Shown here piece after piece: positions 12,712 to 26,493 of a stretch of 64,000 bases of DNA. The position numbers and the translations under genes were made by a program. The stretch covers positions 25,947,616-26,011,615 of the forward strand of contig CM046848.1 of assembly GCA_025618425.1 (NCBI GenBank), given 5' to 3'. Each line of letters begins with the position of its first letter. The stretch's first letter is position 1. A model generated the notes under the pieces. The model had not been told where the DNA came from and made no database searches. It was given only the letters and a program-made list of their open reading frames with translations. Source of the DNA: Heliocidaris tuberculata. Its lineage: Eukaryota > Echinodermata > Echinoidea > Camarodonta > Echinometridae.

Positions 12712-13059
12712 CTAGATAAGTGGAATTTGTTGCATGCTGTATTCTCTTGCCTTTAACCTCAAATTAGCCCAACTCGAGCTCAGTCCGCCCGCGTTTTCCA
12801 GAGCATTCATGTTCATCATCGACATGTGACCTGCGGCAGCCTGCGACATCACCCCCGCTAGTCTCCCGTAGGACGCGGCGGCCGCTGCGGCGGAGTTCCA
12901 CGTGCTGCCCAGCTCTGTGGTGGTCGGGCACGGGCGAGGCGCCACCGGTTGTTCTACATTGACGCCATTAAAAGGTCTCCGCCTAGCCGCGGCGACTTTG
13001 GCGGCTTGGAGACTGCGCTCGTTGCGACGGAATTTAGCTCGTCTGTTCTGAAACCATAC
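12712..13059 (-). CDS. prrx: Prrx coding exon 3 (recognition helix, C-terminus, OAR)
   Basis: 348 nt including the stop TAG; acceptor CCAAAG|GTATGG. It begins with the recognition helix [15 protein letters not shown], then [21 protein letters not shown], an Ala run of six, a Met-rich stretch, and an OAR motif [14 protein letters not shown] six residues before the end. GC content is much higher than in the intron, as expected for a constrained exon. Confidence 0.95.
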   Translation of the reverse strand, partial: VWFQNRRAKFRRNERSLQAAKVAAARRRPFNGVNVEQPVAPRPCPTTTELGSTWNSAAAAAASYGRLAGVMSQAAAGHMSMMNMNALENAGGLSSSWANLRLKAREYSMQQIPLI

Positions 13060-16000
13060 CTTTGGAAAGAAAGAGAGAGGGAAAAAGTTTTGACAGATTA
13101 GAATTACATGGACACAATCACGTCAGGATCAGTGTTTAAAAAGATACTGATGTGACTATAATATGACATAATAAGGCCTACACAATCTTTACGCATTACA
13201 ACCGAGTCATGTTTCTAAATGATCTTATTAACAAAATTAATGTCGTAATTATATATTCATATTTGTTTGATATCCATTGAATTAAATTAATCATAATCAG
13301 GTACGTATTTTTCTCTCTTTTTTTAACTGTCCCCCCCCCCCTCCCTCCAAAAAAAAAAATCTATTCATAGCAAGCTCCGCAAAAAAAATATATTTATAAA
13401 TTTAATTTTTTGTTACAATATCATATCAAGTTTAATATTTGAGCATCAACGAGCTTGTGAAACGATTATCAAAGAATGTGTAATTAAATACTAGGCGAGA
13501 CATGTGTTATTCATGGCGATACATAAGTAGAAACATAACTTGTCTTCTTTTGATAGGTATGATAGTGTAAAACCTATCTTTCCATTACGTTAAAAAAAGG
13601 AGATCATACATTTTACTATAAGAAAGGAGTACTATAGTAATGTACATTAATTTTTCATTTTCTTTTCCCTTTTCCCTTATTCCTATTGAGTGGTGATTTA
13701 TGCAGTTTTAAAAATATTGTGTGTGCGTGTGCGTGTGTGTGTGTGTGTGTGTAAAAAAAGTGTGCGTGTGTGTGTGTGTGTGTTTAAATAATATAGTCTA
13801 TACCATTTCAATGATGATGATGACGAACTTAAAGTACTTTATGAATTAAAAAAAGGGAGAATGGGAAATAAAGGATAAAGGAAAATACATAATGCATAAA
13901 ATGAAAACCAACTCACAGCTACTGATATGGTGAATGAACTGGTTTTTTACGCGACTTTATATACTGGTCAGTGAAATGGCCTCCTTTTATTCATGTATAT
14001 ATGAGAAAGGGTTCATAAAAATCCATATGTAGCGCAGCCAATTAAATCATTATCTTATTCATGATTGCCATAAAAGAAGTATTTATTCAACTCTTTAAAC
14101 CGTCTCATTATGCAAGGAAGAAAAGCTTTAGTTTTCATTTTACAATATAAAAAAAATAAAAAGCTTTCTATTTAACTTTCAAACATTGTCCCTGTTTCTT
14201 CGTGGAGACTCGTGTCTAAGAGGGGTAAATCCACCTTTTAAATGCATGCAACAATTATAGTAGAAACTTTCAAGCACGATTATCATCTACATTTCATATA
14301 CCATGGGTATCTGTAGAAATTAATGAGATATGTTTTGTTTACAGAGACTGCAGAAAGCTCCGTTTGGGATTAGATCCCCTTAGCTTTCCTACACAAAATA
14401 CGGCAATCATAAAAGAACCTCTTTTTTTTTTTTATGAGGATGAATTTCACAGACCTTATCCCATGGTATTCTTCTCCCTAAGCACGCAAAGGGTCAGAGC
14501 TAATAAACAACACTCTCACTGTATGTTATCATAACCGTGATAGAACCTATAACGAAACTAAAATATACAAATCTATAAATTAATTCACATTGTTTTAATA
14601 TTGAATACGAATGCGTCATTCCACAGGCATGTGAAGTATGTGATTCGGGATGCACGTGTGATGATTGTTCAAAACTACTAAAAATATGGAAAAGAGTACG
14701 TTTTTATCCCTTGTAATTTCTTATTTTCTTCAACTTGTTGAAGGGATGGGGGGAGTTGCAACGTAGTTAATATCTAGATGAAATAAAATGCATTTTAACT
14801 GTATTCAATAGGTATGGTACATGATCACATTGTAAATTTCAAATCCTTGCAATCAGCTTTTAGCAGAATTAACAGAAAAAAGATAAATAAACTAAATTCT
14901 TCTGGTCATTCTCAGCGTTATTTTAAAAGACGAACTGTTTATTAAAATCTTACCTCGAATAATTATTGGGATATACGCACTGAGATAAATTCATATGCTT
15001 TTTTATAATAATGTACTGCTATGAAGAAACTGTAACCCCTTATATTTCTTTCTATGATTCGTATCAAATATCTTTTACCATATATATCTTTCACATTCGT
15101 TTCATAACCCCTTTAAGAGACAACGAAAATAATTTCTGTCTATAGTCATTTTCCTAAGTATCAGTGAATGCTGAATTAATTAATAGTCATCTGATCAGAA
15201 TTATTACGTTTCAGATTAACTTCCATTTTCTACGTGTCATTACTGATCTAACCATGACCTCCACTTTTTTACTTCAAATTTTGATTACTTTTCATTATGT
15301 TTTTCCCCATACTTAGACCAATATTTTTCTATTTCATCTATACTTGTCGAGGAGGCCTACGTATTTCCACTCTGTTCCATTGGTGCGAAATGCTTTAAAG
15401 CAGAACAAACTAACTTTTCATTTACGAGCATGCATTGAATGAAACCGCCTGATATTACAAGGTATTTCCAACTTGGATGTTAGCGTACTTTTCCTGGAAC
15501 CTCGCCCAAATGCTCCAGAAAGAAATCACTAAAAATCTACTGATAGCCGTTGACATTCTTACAATCAAGATCACTCATAGAGTACATAACGTAAAACAAA
15601 GATAAACGGAGACAATTTCGTCGACAGAATGGCGCAATTTCGTACATTTCAAACTGAACTAAGAGAATCGGAAATTATTCTTGAAAATATTTACGAATTG
15701 AAGCCAAGCTGGAAGGCGCTTTGAGACCACTTCCCTTTCTAGCGAAACTTTAAATTGATTATCTTGGAAATCCATATTATCCAATAACATTCCAAAGCAT
15801 TACCTTGCGTTCCTCTCAAATATATTTGAACTAAAACTTGAACCTGAGTCAACAAAATCCCTTGTAAACAAAACTAATACTAAAATGGGCGTGGTACCGT
15901 ATGGAGGGCGTAAGGTAAGAAGAACACTTTAATCATTATACTCTTATACTATTCTTCGCATCGTTACGAATATATTGATCAATTAAAATGATGCAACAAT

Positions 16001-17068
16001 TTGATAGTAATTTCCATATCATGTTTTCTGTCTCGACCGAATTAAGAACTTGATATGATTTATCTATTTAATGCACGAAAGAAGCCCGAGCACTTTGGAA
16101 GCGTAAAGAAGCCTTACATCATAATGTGAAAATGTATTACTGTATAAGAACAGAATAATTTTGTCACCATTATCATCATTATTATCGTTAATAGCTGAAT
16201 AGTTGTAAATATTATAAAGCAACATTCAAATCCTCACTGACATTATTACTACTCCTTTTCATCTTAGTCATCATAGTCATAATGTAAATTTTTGTACAGG
16301 TACAAACAAATATTAAAATGACAGTAAACTGAAGCCCCTAATGGCGCCATCTTTTAACATGATTTGAAAGGTGTCTGTGCTTCTCATTTTCCCATCATGC
16401 CCCATTCTAGTTTGTAGAAGCTTAGAATGTACCTGTAGGTAATTTTCCACATTTGCAAAGTCAAAAAGAATATTTTAAAATATAAAATTTGCCTATTATT
16501 CAAACAAGCTGTTTGTCCAATTCCAAATAAAGTGATCTGTAAATGGAAATGGATCACAAACTATTGATCCTCTGTGGTGTATTATTAGTTTTAATAAGCG
16601 TATATTCGAATCGTGTATTTAAGACGTGACCCAAGTCTTGTCTGCTTGTTACTATTTTAACCTATTTTGTTATTTTGTTATTTTTATTTTTTTTGGTATT
16701 GTTTTGTTATCAGTTGTAATATTTTACTGTTCTTTAATTGTTTTACATTGTATTTTAATTGTTTTACGCAGTACAGAGCTCTCTTGCAAAGCAGTTTTTA
16801 TGTACTGAAGAGACTACCCTGCATAAAGAACACAGAATAAATAAGTAAATAAATAAACAATAGCAGAAAATGGTAAAGAATCAGGTGGATCGCATATACC
16901 ATTACAAGTGTGTCTAAAGTAGATTTGATAATTTCCATCTAAACGTCATTGAATACGAGCGATTTATTCAAAAACTGCAATATAAAGACTGATATAATAA
17001 TTATCTGCCCCTCTCTGTCTCTCTCTCCCCCCTCTGTCTCACCGGCTTCCCTGCCCATTCCCCTTCAC

Positions 17069-17121
<53 letters not shown>

Positions 17122-17169
17122 TCTCTTTTCTCTCTGTCTCACCCTCTCTCTCTTATCTCTTTTCTCCCC

Positions 17170-17217
<48 letters not shown>

Positions 17218-20200
17218 CTCTCACTCCCCAACTCCCTCTCTCTGTCTACCTAATAACTGTGATCTTAAAAGCAGGTCATGGTCAGACTAGAATAGTATGT
17301 AACCATTCTCTCAGATGTTTGGAATGGAAAGAGAAAAACGGTTTTGGTGCAAATTTACGATATGCCGTATACCTCGCGAGACACTTGCTTCGTCTGTCAG
17401 CAGACGAAAAACTGTGCCCACTTTGCTCTTACATCTCAACGAAAAGTTCAACAAAAACAAAAACAAGTGGTCACTGTAGTTTTTCGTTGGCGGTCGCACT
17501 TTAACACGAGGGCATCGTAAATTTACCCCAAAGTTGTGTTTTTCAATTATTCCCAGCAAAAGTTTACGAACCTTTCTCCTCCGTTGACCCTCGAAAAGGC
17601 CAGAGTCTGGCGACGGAGGCATGCACACTTTGTTTTTTAAGGTTATCATGCTACCGTAGTTTGTTTGTTGTTGTTTTTTTCAATCTTCCGTTTTTTTCAC
17701 TGGGCGGCTTGTAGACGAACTTGTGGCGTAACTGTACCTTGGCGTCAAGAGGGGCAAAACTTCGGAGGAAATGGTGAGCGGAAACTTTGGGGAGCTGCTT
17801 GGAGGGAGATTCGTATTTTTTTCTTCTTGCAAGCGCTCCAAACGTCGCTCAGTGGAGGGGGCAGGGGGGGGGGGGGTGGCGAGAATTTTTTGGCCAGCCT
17901 TCCAAAAGTCGCTCAGTGGGGGGGGGGGGGGGGGGGGGGGGGGTATCAGATTTTATGGGGTCCTGTTTTCCTCCAGAATTCTCTGACAAGCAACCAAAAA
18001 AAGAGGTTATCAGTATGTTGTCAGGTGGGCAGTCTGCCCCTTCCCCCCCCCCCCCCCCCATTGGGTATACTGACGAAGAAAATGTAGAAGTGTCATGGCT
18101 TTGATCAATGTAAGTCATCGAATGAGTTTGTATGTTTTACATGACATCGGGAAGCTTCCCCATCGTAAATAAGTAGCCAAATTGGTTTGGGTTTTATTTC
18201 AAGAATGCAATGTTATACCTTTTAGGGATTGAAAGATCGGAGAACCAAGGAGGTACTGTATAGGCAACGGTGCATGACTAAATCTTACAAATTATTTCAT
18301 CGAATGAGTTCATGAGGAGGAGAAAGAGGAGGAGGAGGAGGAGGAGGAGAAGGAGAAGGAGTAGTTTCAAATGAAACCGCGGTGATAGAGATATTAGGGA
18401 TAATATATTAAAATATTGTTGTTGTTGTTTTTGTTTGGGTTTTTTTTTTCTTCAATTTTTACCTATACACTGAAATATACCAGAAATAACAAGAGGGAAA
18501 TGAAATCGGGGGAAACGGCTACGTCATTGAATACTGAGACATCGTTTTTAAAGATGAAGATGAGGATGAGGATGGTAATGATGATGATGATGATGATGAC
18601 GACGATGATGATGATGATGATGTTAATGATGATGGTGGTGGTGGTGGTGGTGGTGGTGGTGGTGGTGGTGGTAGTGGTGGTTGTGATGGTGGAAACAAAT
18701 TACGAGAAATAAACTATGGAAAAAATGGGAGGAAACTGAAAAAAAGAAAAAGCCCCAAAAGACAAGGGATAAGGAGGAGCAGTGGCGGGGATGTTATTCA
18801 TCATTAGGGGGCAGCCTATTGTTATACCCCCCCCCCCCCCCATGGAAAGAATTTCCTGCATATATCCGCCCATGAGGAGAAGGAGAAAGAGCTGCATATG
18901 TCCAACTGCGACACTTAAAAACTGGCTACAATGTTCTAGAAAAATGAGTAAGTATAAAAGGGTCACACATTTAATTGTCAACAGACACTGTAAATCTCAA
19001 AGATTATCACATTGCAATGAAGTTCGTATGGCATCACATTCTGAGTGATCATGAAAGATGACTGTAATTCGTAATGTCGACAAATTATATTTGTCATACT
19101 ATTGTTCCCACGTATTGCCAATATAACCTGCTGACAAAAATCTCCACCTTTTCACACCCCTAATAAAGCGATAACATGCCAACCTTTTCCGCCAGAATTG
19201 GAATACCCTGGTGTATGTCACACTTTCTGCTGAGTATCGATACCAGGCATGAATTATTGCTCGATTCAACCGATTTAATTTATCCCAAAAGTGCACTTTG
19301 GCGGGATTAATTGCCCATCTTGGCACAGGGCGAGTAGCTGCCTGCACGTATATCTTTCACTCGTTACTGACTGGGATACGGCGAGCTTAGTTTTGACACT
19401 GAGCATGTACATTTTTAGTACACTTTTAGAGATCATGTTATCATGAAATATCATTAGAACATTTTGATTTCCTTGTTCTATTTATTCCACTTTGCCTCTC
19501 CCGCTCTGTATTTCCCTACATGTCTACTATAATGTCACCCCATATATCTTCATCAATATACTCCTAAAAATGTGTATTCTCTAAGTGAGATCGCTTAGTG
19601 GTTAGATCATCGGCAACCATAAGGTCTCGGGTTCGAAACCATGGACTGTGCTAAAGCCTTTTGGTAAAGGCAGTGATCATCATCGGACTCCACTGGGAGT
19701 GAATCAAGCCGTAGGTTCCCTAACTTAAGTAAAATACGGGCTTTATTTGACTTAGGTTAGCACCATAAATCTCTATGATCCGCATTCGTATAAAATGATA
19801 ACTGGTCTGTCAATACGCAAACGTACTTACACTACGAAAATACTGAATAGATTAGACATTCCTTTTTCAAATCTTGAAATTCGACAAAATATAGCAAGTA
19901 CATAATTCGAGAATATTTATGATCAAATGGATTAAAAGTTTTTGTCGGGTTTCAAGTCGGGATCAAGCATTTGTCCCTTTTCTTCGATCTCGTCAGCTCT
20001 TTCCCCCAGTATTTGTTTTGGCCATTATTATTTAATCGTTATGATGACTAATTATTAATTATATATATAAACCGAGACAGGAGTACATGTTTACAATTTT
20101 TCATGTATGAAGATACTTCAAGGTGTCCTCATTTTAAAGGATTTGCTGAGGTCTATTCGTATTGTTCCAGAGACACTTTTTATCGTTTTTTTTGTGTAAA

Positions 20201-23200
20201 CAATGAATAAGGTATAAATTTATTAGGATTCAAAGTGATGTACTCTTCTGCTGCTATTTGTATTTTCACCGTAGAATCGGTTTTTGTTTGGTATTTTATT
20301 TTGTCAAAGTTACAAATGCTATACTTTTGACCATGACTTACTTCAACTCGCGATTTGATGAAAGGCTGCTCTAATACCCGATCCTGTTGACTTGTATTTC
20401 GGTAGGACCAACCTTGGTGGAATGGGTGGCCGGGTCGGAAGCCTCGACTCTATTTCACTTTAATTATACTCGTGAGAGAGCTTGAGATGTTCTCTGTTTT
20501 TGTTTCGATACAAAACAGATCAATATTGTGCCTAGATCCCATGGATACGGTGACGAAAAATGATGACTAAACTTAACGGGATATTTCACTTTTAGAACAA
20601 GATGTGCGTATGAGAGATAAAAACATTACGAAAGAAGTCTATTTTGACATTGAGGTGGTTTGAATTAATGCACACAAAAAACGAGAAAAGAATTGGGTCA
20701 GTTGGAGAAAAATTCAATTCAATTTTCAATTCAATTTAAAGACATTTATTTCCAACTTTTCAATATACAAATTAATAAATGAGCAAAATAATGTACATAT
20801 ATTTTGAACAAAAAATATGACAAAATATACACTAATGTGATACATACATAGTTGGAGGACACACCTCTAAAAGCAAAAGCTTGGGGCGAGGGTGCCCTTA
20901 GTACATAATACATTATTACATAATAAATATATAAAAAGAAAATAGCTACATATAAAAAAAGAAAGAGACCGCTGAGCTTGATTGGAGGGGGAAAAGGGGG
21001 AGGAGAAAAGAAAAAAAAAAGAAGGGGAAAGAGGAAAAAGAGGGGGAGAATGGAGGTGCAACATGAGAATTGTACGGAAAAGAGAAATATTCACGAAGAG
21101 GCAGAGAGAAGAAAGAATAGAAAGAATAGATACAACGGAGGGTGGGGAAGTGTCTTAAACCATATTATTTGTAAGATGAAGTGAAATATTTTTTCATCTT
21201 TCTTGAGAAGATAGCGAGGATGCGGAGTATTTTATTGTGTCAGGGATAACGTTCCACAGCTTGGGTCCTGAGTACCGGATATTATGTTGGAATAATAGGG
21301 TTCTGTGCTTGGGTAGATGGATGTGATTTGCGTGTCTGGTTTCGTATTTATGAATCGTAGAATTTAATTGAAAGAGATTACAAAATTCTTCAGGAAATAA
21401 ATTGTTTGTACATCTGTACATAGTCCGATCCGATCCGATCCGATTAACTAATAAAAAAAGTTATTGATTTTTTAAAGATTTGAACATCTCGACACAAAAA
21501 CTGATACCTTTTTATATTTCATCAAATGTTGCTAAGACTTTCCCTGACCAATTGCTCTCTGATTTTTCCACATTCATTCTATCCAACTTTCCCTTTGAAC
21601 AAAATCACAGGTAACAATATTTCCTTATTGTTGTGACAATGGCCAGATGCGGAGGAACGTCCGGCTCAGATGCAGACAATGGAAGTGGGGGGGGGGGGCA
21701 CCTTTTGTCCGCCAAAAAAGGGTGCCCTTCCCCCCCCCCCCCTTCTATTGTCCGAGCCCGACCTTCCGCCGCGCCTGACAGGCCCGAGATGGGCCGTAAA
21801 TGCCGACAAAAGTTTAAAATTTGTAATCCATTATTGTGTAATGATCTGCATAAAACTTACCATTAACGGTAACTTTGCCATCAATGGTAACTCCCAAGGA
21901 AACCTTGATTTTGATTGGCTGTTGAGTGATGTTACCATGGTAGTTACCATTGATAGCAGAGTTACCATTAATGGTAAGTTTTGTGCAACGGGGCCCATAT
22001 TATTTTCAGCTACTAGTATCACTTACACAGAAGTGTCTACGGTGTCTACTTACACGATCTACATCCATTACGAGTTCATTACGAGTTCATTCAAATGAAA
22101 GATATTTCATACCCAAAAGGAAACAGAGATTACAACTACAAATAATGACTACTGAATGTACATTTACGATAACTGTTTGTAATCTTGGTGGGATAGTAGG
22201 GGTTAAAATCAATCATGATTCCAGTACGCCATTTCTAGTCGCGCTTTGAGTCAGTCATATTCATGTCAACATCAATCCGGTATCACGTAACGAACTTGAA
22301 CTTGACCTTTCACCCCTAAGAATAACATGCTGAATAATGTTATGGTGACCCGTGTCATAAGGTCATCGAAGGATCGGAAAACATAGCTGTCACATCCTCA
22401 AGATTTTATGCTGTCATCTGCAGATATGTCACTGTTAATTTTACATTAGAGGTATTATCTAACATTTTAGCATGGTCGTAAAAATAATGGAAGCGCTTAT
22501 TAATTCATCTTAGAATGTAAGAAGAAAATCACCCCTAACAGTTTTAAGAAAAAGATCAATGCTTCGTAAATAAATATGTATGTTCATTTTCAAGAAGAAT
22601 TGTAAGAATTCTATTAATACTCCGGTATAGGAAAGATCAAAAAAACATAGACATCATCATTACCACAGTAGCATTTTCGAAGGGATTTCACAGAAGTCAC
22701 CATTGTCGTTACTCTTATATCATGTATATAATCTTGCTTTCTATTAAAACAAAACAAAAACTGGTCTGGTTTATCACATGACAATGTTAAGAAGTTACAA
22801 CCTACCTTTAACTTACACGTAAATGGCAATTAGATGTTTCTAGGGAGTAATTAAATTCCTTAACTCTTTACATTCAACCAACGATTATGTTGATTACGTC
22901 TTATAATTATATGTGGCCATGCTCAGTTTCATTTTGCTAATTGTAAAGGGGCTGAGTAACGCTTTTTAGCAGTCCATTTGGGTAAAATCCTGTTCCTGGT
23001 TGATGAATGGAGTGAGTTCATGGTAAAGAATTATTTTCTCTCACAATGTTTATTTTAGTTGTTTAATCCTTTATTTTTACATTAATTCTTCGGCCTGCAT
23101 CTTTTGATGATTGTTATTGCGATTAGTTCTAACCAAGGACAAGAATATATAATTTTCCGCCAACCTTTTTCGACATTTTTGCTTCCTTCTACATCGCCCT

Positions 23201-24320
23201 ATTTGTAATACAGTGTACTAATTCCTAATAATGTGTACCATCTTCTCCTCCAGAATCAGACCCGTTCGGTAAGACTTAAAGGAGAATGAAACCCAATGAA
23301 CATTAGCTGATAATCATGTGGGAAATTGTAAGCCTGTTAACAATATCTTGAAAATACTTTTATTTGATTATTTGGTAAGGAGAAAAATATCTACAAAGTT
23401 TGCAGTTTCCTAGCTAGACGAGGGCATGGGGGCTGCCATTTTAATTAAACTAGTAATGACAGAGTATAGTACAACTTTTCATGTACCCACTCACCTGTGG
23501 AATGCATGGCACTGAATACTCTCATAATAGACAATTTTGCTTATAGATTCAGTTCAAATGAACAGATTCGTATTCTCTCACAACCAATTAAAACAAGGTA
23601 TGTGGTTTAGCTGTTTCACATTGTGGATCAGATTCTTTTGTTAAGCAACATAGGGCATTCATAAGTTTTTGCTTCTAGGTCAGATAAACTAAAGATCCTC
23701 CAATTATTCAAGAGTGACAAAGACATGCCTATAAGAATTGCTCACAGAAGTCACTTGTGTGAGATGCTGGGGTAACAAGATGGCTGCCGTCTTGAATCGA
23801 TGGCTTTGGTTGTACAACAGACTTTATTACAACGTTACATCTATTGTACACAGGTCAATGGACATGTACTACTCTGACATCACTGTTTTATCAAAATGGC
23901 AGCCCCCATGGGATAATGTCTAGGGAAGAAAATGCACACTTTGGAGAGATTGTTCTCCTTACTAAATAATCAAATGGGAGTACTTTCAAGATATTTTGAA
24001 CAGGATTAATTATGAATAATATTATCAGCTTATCTTTGCGGGGATCCATTCTCCTTTAATTTTATACTGTTTTCCTTTCTTTACGGATTTACCGAATGGC
24101 AGTTTCATTTCAAGGGTAATACTAAAGGAATGATTTTTTTTTAAAATCAGTTTCCTTTGTTTTAAAACCACACAACAAAACCTGACGATAAAATCCTTGT
24201 TTACTTCGAAACGATATTTTAATTTCTATAATTTTGTTTGTTTGTTTTGTAATGAATACTAAATTATTTGGCATTGGTACTGACATTATTATATCTTCTA
24301 CTGGGTGTAAAAGAGAATCA

Positions 24321-24351
<31 letters not shown>

Positions 24352-25267
24352 GACGATAGAACCATAATATTTTTTCGTTAATTTTAGTTTAAAAAACAAA
24401 AATATCTCGTCCTTACCTGGACTCGTGCCTCCGTGAGATCGACCTTCTTCGCAAGCTCCTCGCGTAGGAAAGCATCAGGGTAGTGCGTCCTTTCAAACAC
24501 CTTCTCCAGTGCATCGAGCTGAGCAGTGGTGAATGTGGTCCGATTACGGCGCTGCCGTTTTGATTTGGCCGAGATGATCCCGTTGCTATCTGACAGCGAC
24601 CCGCACGAACCATCGTCTAATAATCCTGAGAAGATAATGTGAGGAACTTAAGATATTTCATAAGATATTTCATATAAATTGTTTTCTTGAACATACTGAT
24701 TTATATAAAGATAGAGGTACGAATAATGTATTTGAAAATCAAATGATGTTTCATATGTTTCATAGGATATTAATCAAATAAATTATTATCTTGAAGATAT
24801 TGGTTTATATACAGATAGAGAAATTGAAAGGAAAGTTTTTTAAAAATGAATAAATATCAGGTACATAAAGCAAATTGGAAAAATTTAGTGTGTGCATTAA
24901 ATAAAATTCACTTGTATTATCGTGAATTCTATTGTATATTTTATTAAAATAATGTCATCGATAAAATTGTATCAATATTATTTTCATAAACTATAAATGA
25001 TATGACACTTGACATAAACGAAATTTTACAAATGAATAAGGTAAATCATATATATATATATATAAATCAAGAAGGTTCTGCGTCGGTGTGTTGAAATAGA
25101 TAGCAAACAATTTTGTTGAAATAAAAACACCGCAAGACGTAAAATTTACTCACGTTTCGGTCACAGACCTTTATCAAAGTAAAAGACTGAACACATTCAA
25201 AATAATAATAATAATGATAATGATAATAATAAGTAAAAGACTGAACACATTCAAAATAATAATAATA

Positions 25268-25298
<31 letters not shown>

Positions 25299-25409
25299 TG
25301 ATTATTATTATTTTGAATGTGTTCAGTCTTTTACTTTGATAAAGGTCTGTGACCGAAACGTCAGTAAATTTTACGTCTTGCGGTGTTTTTATTTCAACAT
25401 AATTGTTTG

Positions 25410-25478
<69 letters not shown>

Positions 25479-26442
25479 CAAAATTTTGATACTGTCATGA
25501 CTGTGTAGATAAGCCTACATAAGATCATCGTGTGTCACATTTTATTTCACGTCTCTTTATTTCTATATCGTTTTATCTAAATAAGATCATAACATTATGA
25601 CGAAAACAGTATCATAGTTCGGTAATTTTATCAAATTAATTAATTTATATTTTCTCTCCGTATACGTCCACCGACTTTTTACTAAAATGTAAGTTATGTG
25701 TGCACACCTTACGATCGGTCTGCGATCCGATTTCAGAAGAAAATGTAATATCATTTGACAAATCATTTAAAAATGAAAAATATTTTTGATTGAGGGTCTG
25801 AATAGTCATACAAATAGTAAAATCGATAATACGGCCTTTGCCAAGTTTCCTGGTCGGTGGAATGGCCAAATCGGCTCTGAGTCGTAGTGACGTCACAAAA
25901 ATCGTACGACTGCCTACGATTTGAAACTAATTTTGCCCCTTATTCCCTGTAGAAAGCTGACAGCTCGCCAAAATCCTTTGTTCAGAATTCATATTACTTT
26001 TCAGAACCTGAATGAGGGAGATTTCATTTGTTAAAATGCCAATATTTAATGCCATAGCGATTTATTTCACAAATCGGATCAGATGTGCGGTGGCCTTTAG
26101 TAGATATATATAATACTAGTATTCAAACATCGCTTTTTATAATTTAGAAACAAAAGTTCTTCGACGTATCCCGAATACTTTCCACTCAGAAGACCATTAA
26201 CATGGTTACTAAAAGTACGAAGAAAGTAAGGCATACTGGAATTTTTAAATAAAAGAAAATATTTTGTTAAAGTATATCGACCAAAAAGGTCAGGAACTCT
26301 TGTCGCACTTTTCTAAGGGAAATAATTAATCAGCTAATAATATCATAACTCCGTCTGGAGGCAAGTGTAATGATAACCATCTTGATTTTTTGCTCTAAAG
26401 TTGACCTTTTCATACATTACTTACTTATTCATGACATCTTCT

Positions 26443-26493
<51 letters not shown>

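Larger units (their letters stand above)
13060..24416 (-). other. Prrx intron 2 (11.4 kb)
   Basis: Phase-0 intron between homeodomain codons 46 and 47. It contains no other exon that I can support. Contents listed separately: GT and CT microsatellites, LINE tails, a SINE, poly-G repeats, a possible enhancer near 19.2 kb, a CCAAT hairpin MITE and a TTAA-flanked foldback. From about 13.8 to 16.6 kb I see only unannotated AT-rich sequence. Confidence 0.8.

Noticed and set aside
24413..24613. 66-codon minus-strand frame starting with Met over the homeobox exon
   Set aside because: Out of register with the homeodomain; a shadow of Prrx exon 2.
25645..25896. Frame sharing peptide pieces with one at 60544-60795
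   Set aside because: Both lie in MITE family B; frames break and there is no codon-level conservation visible.
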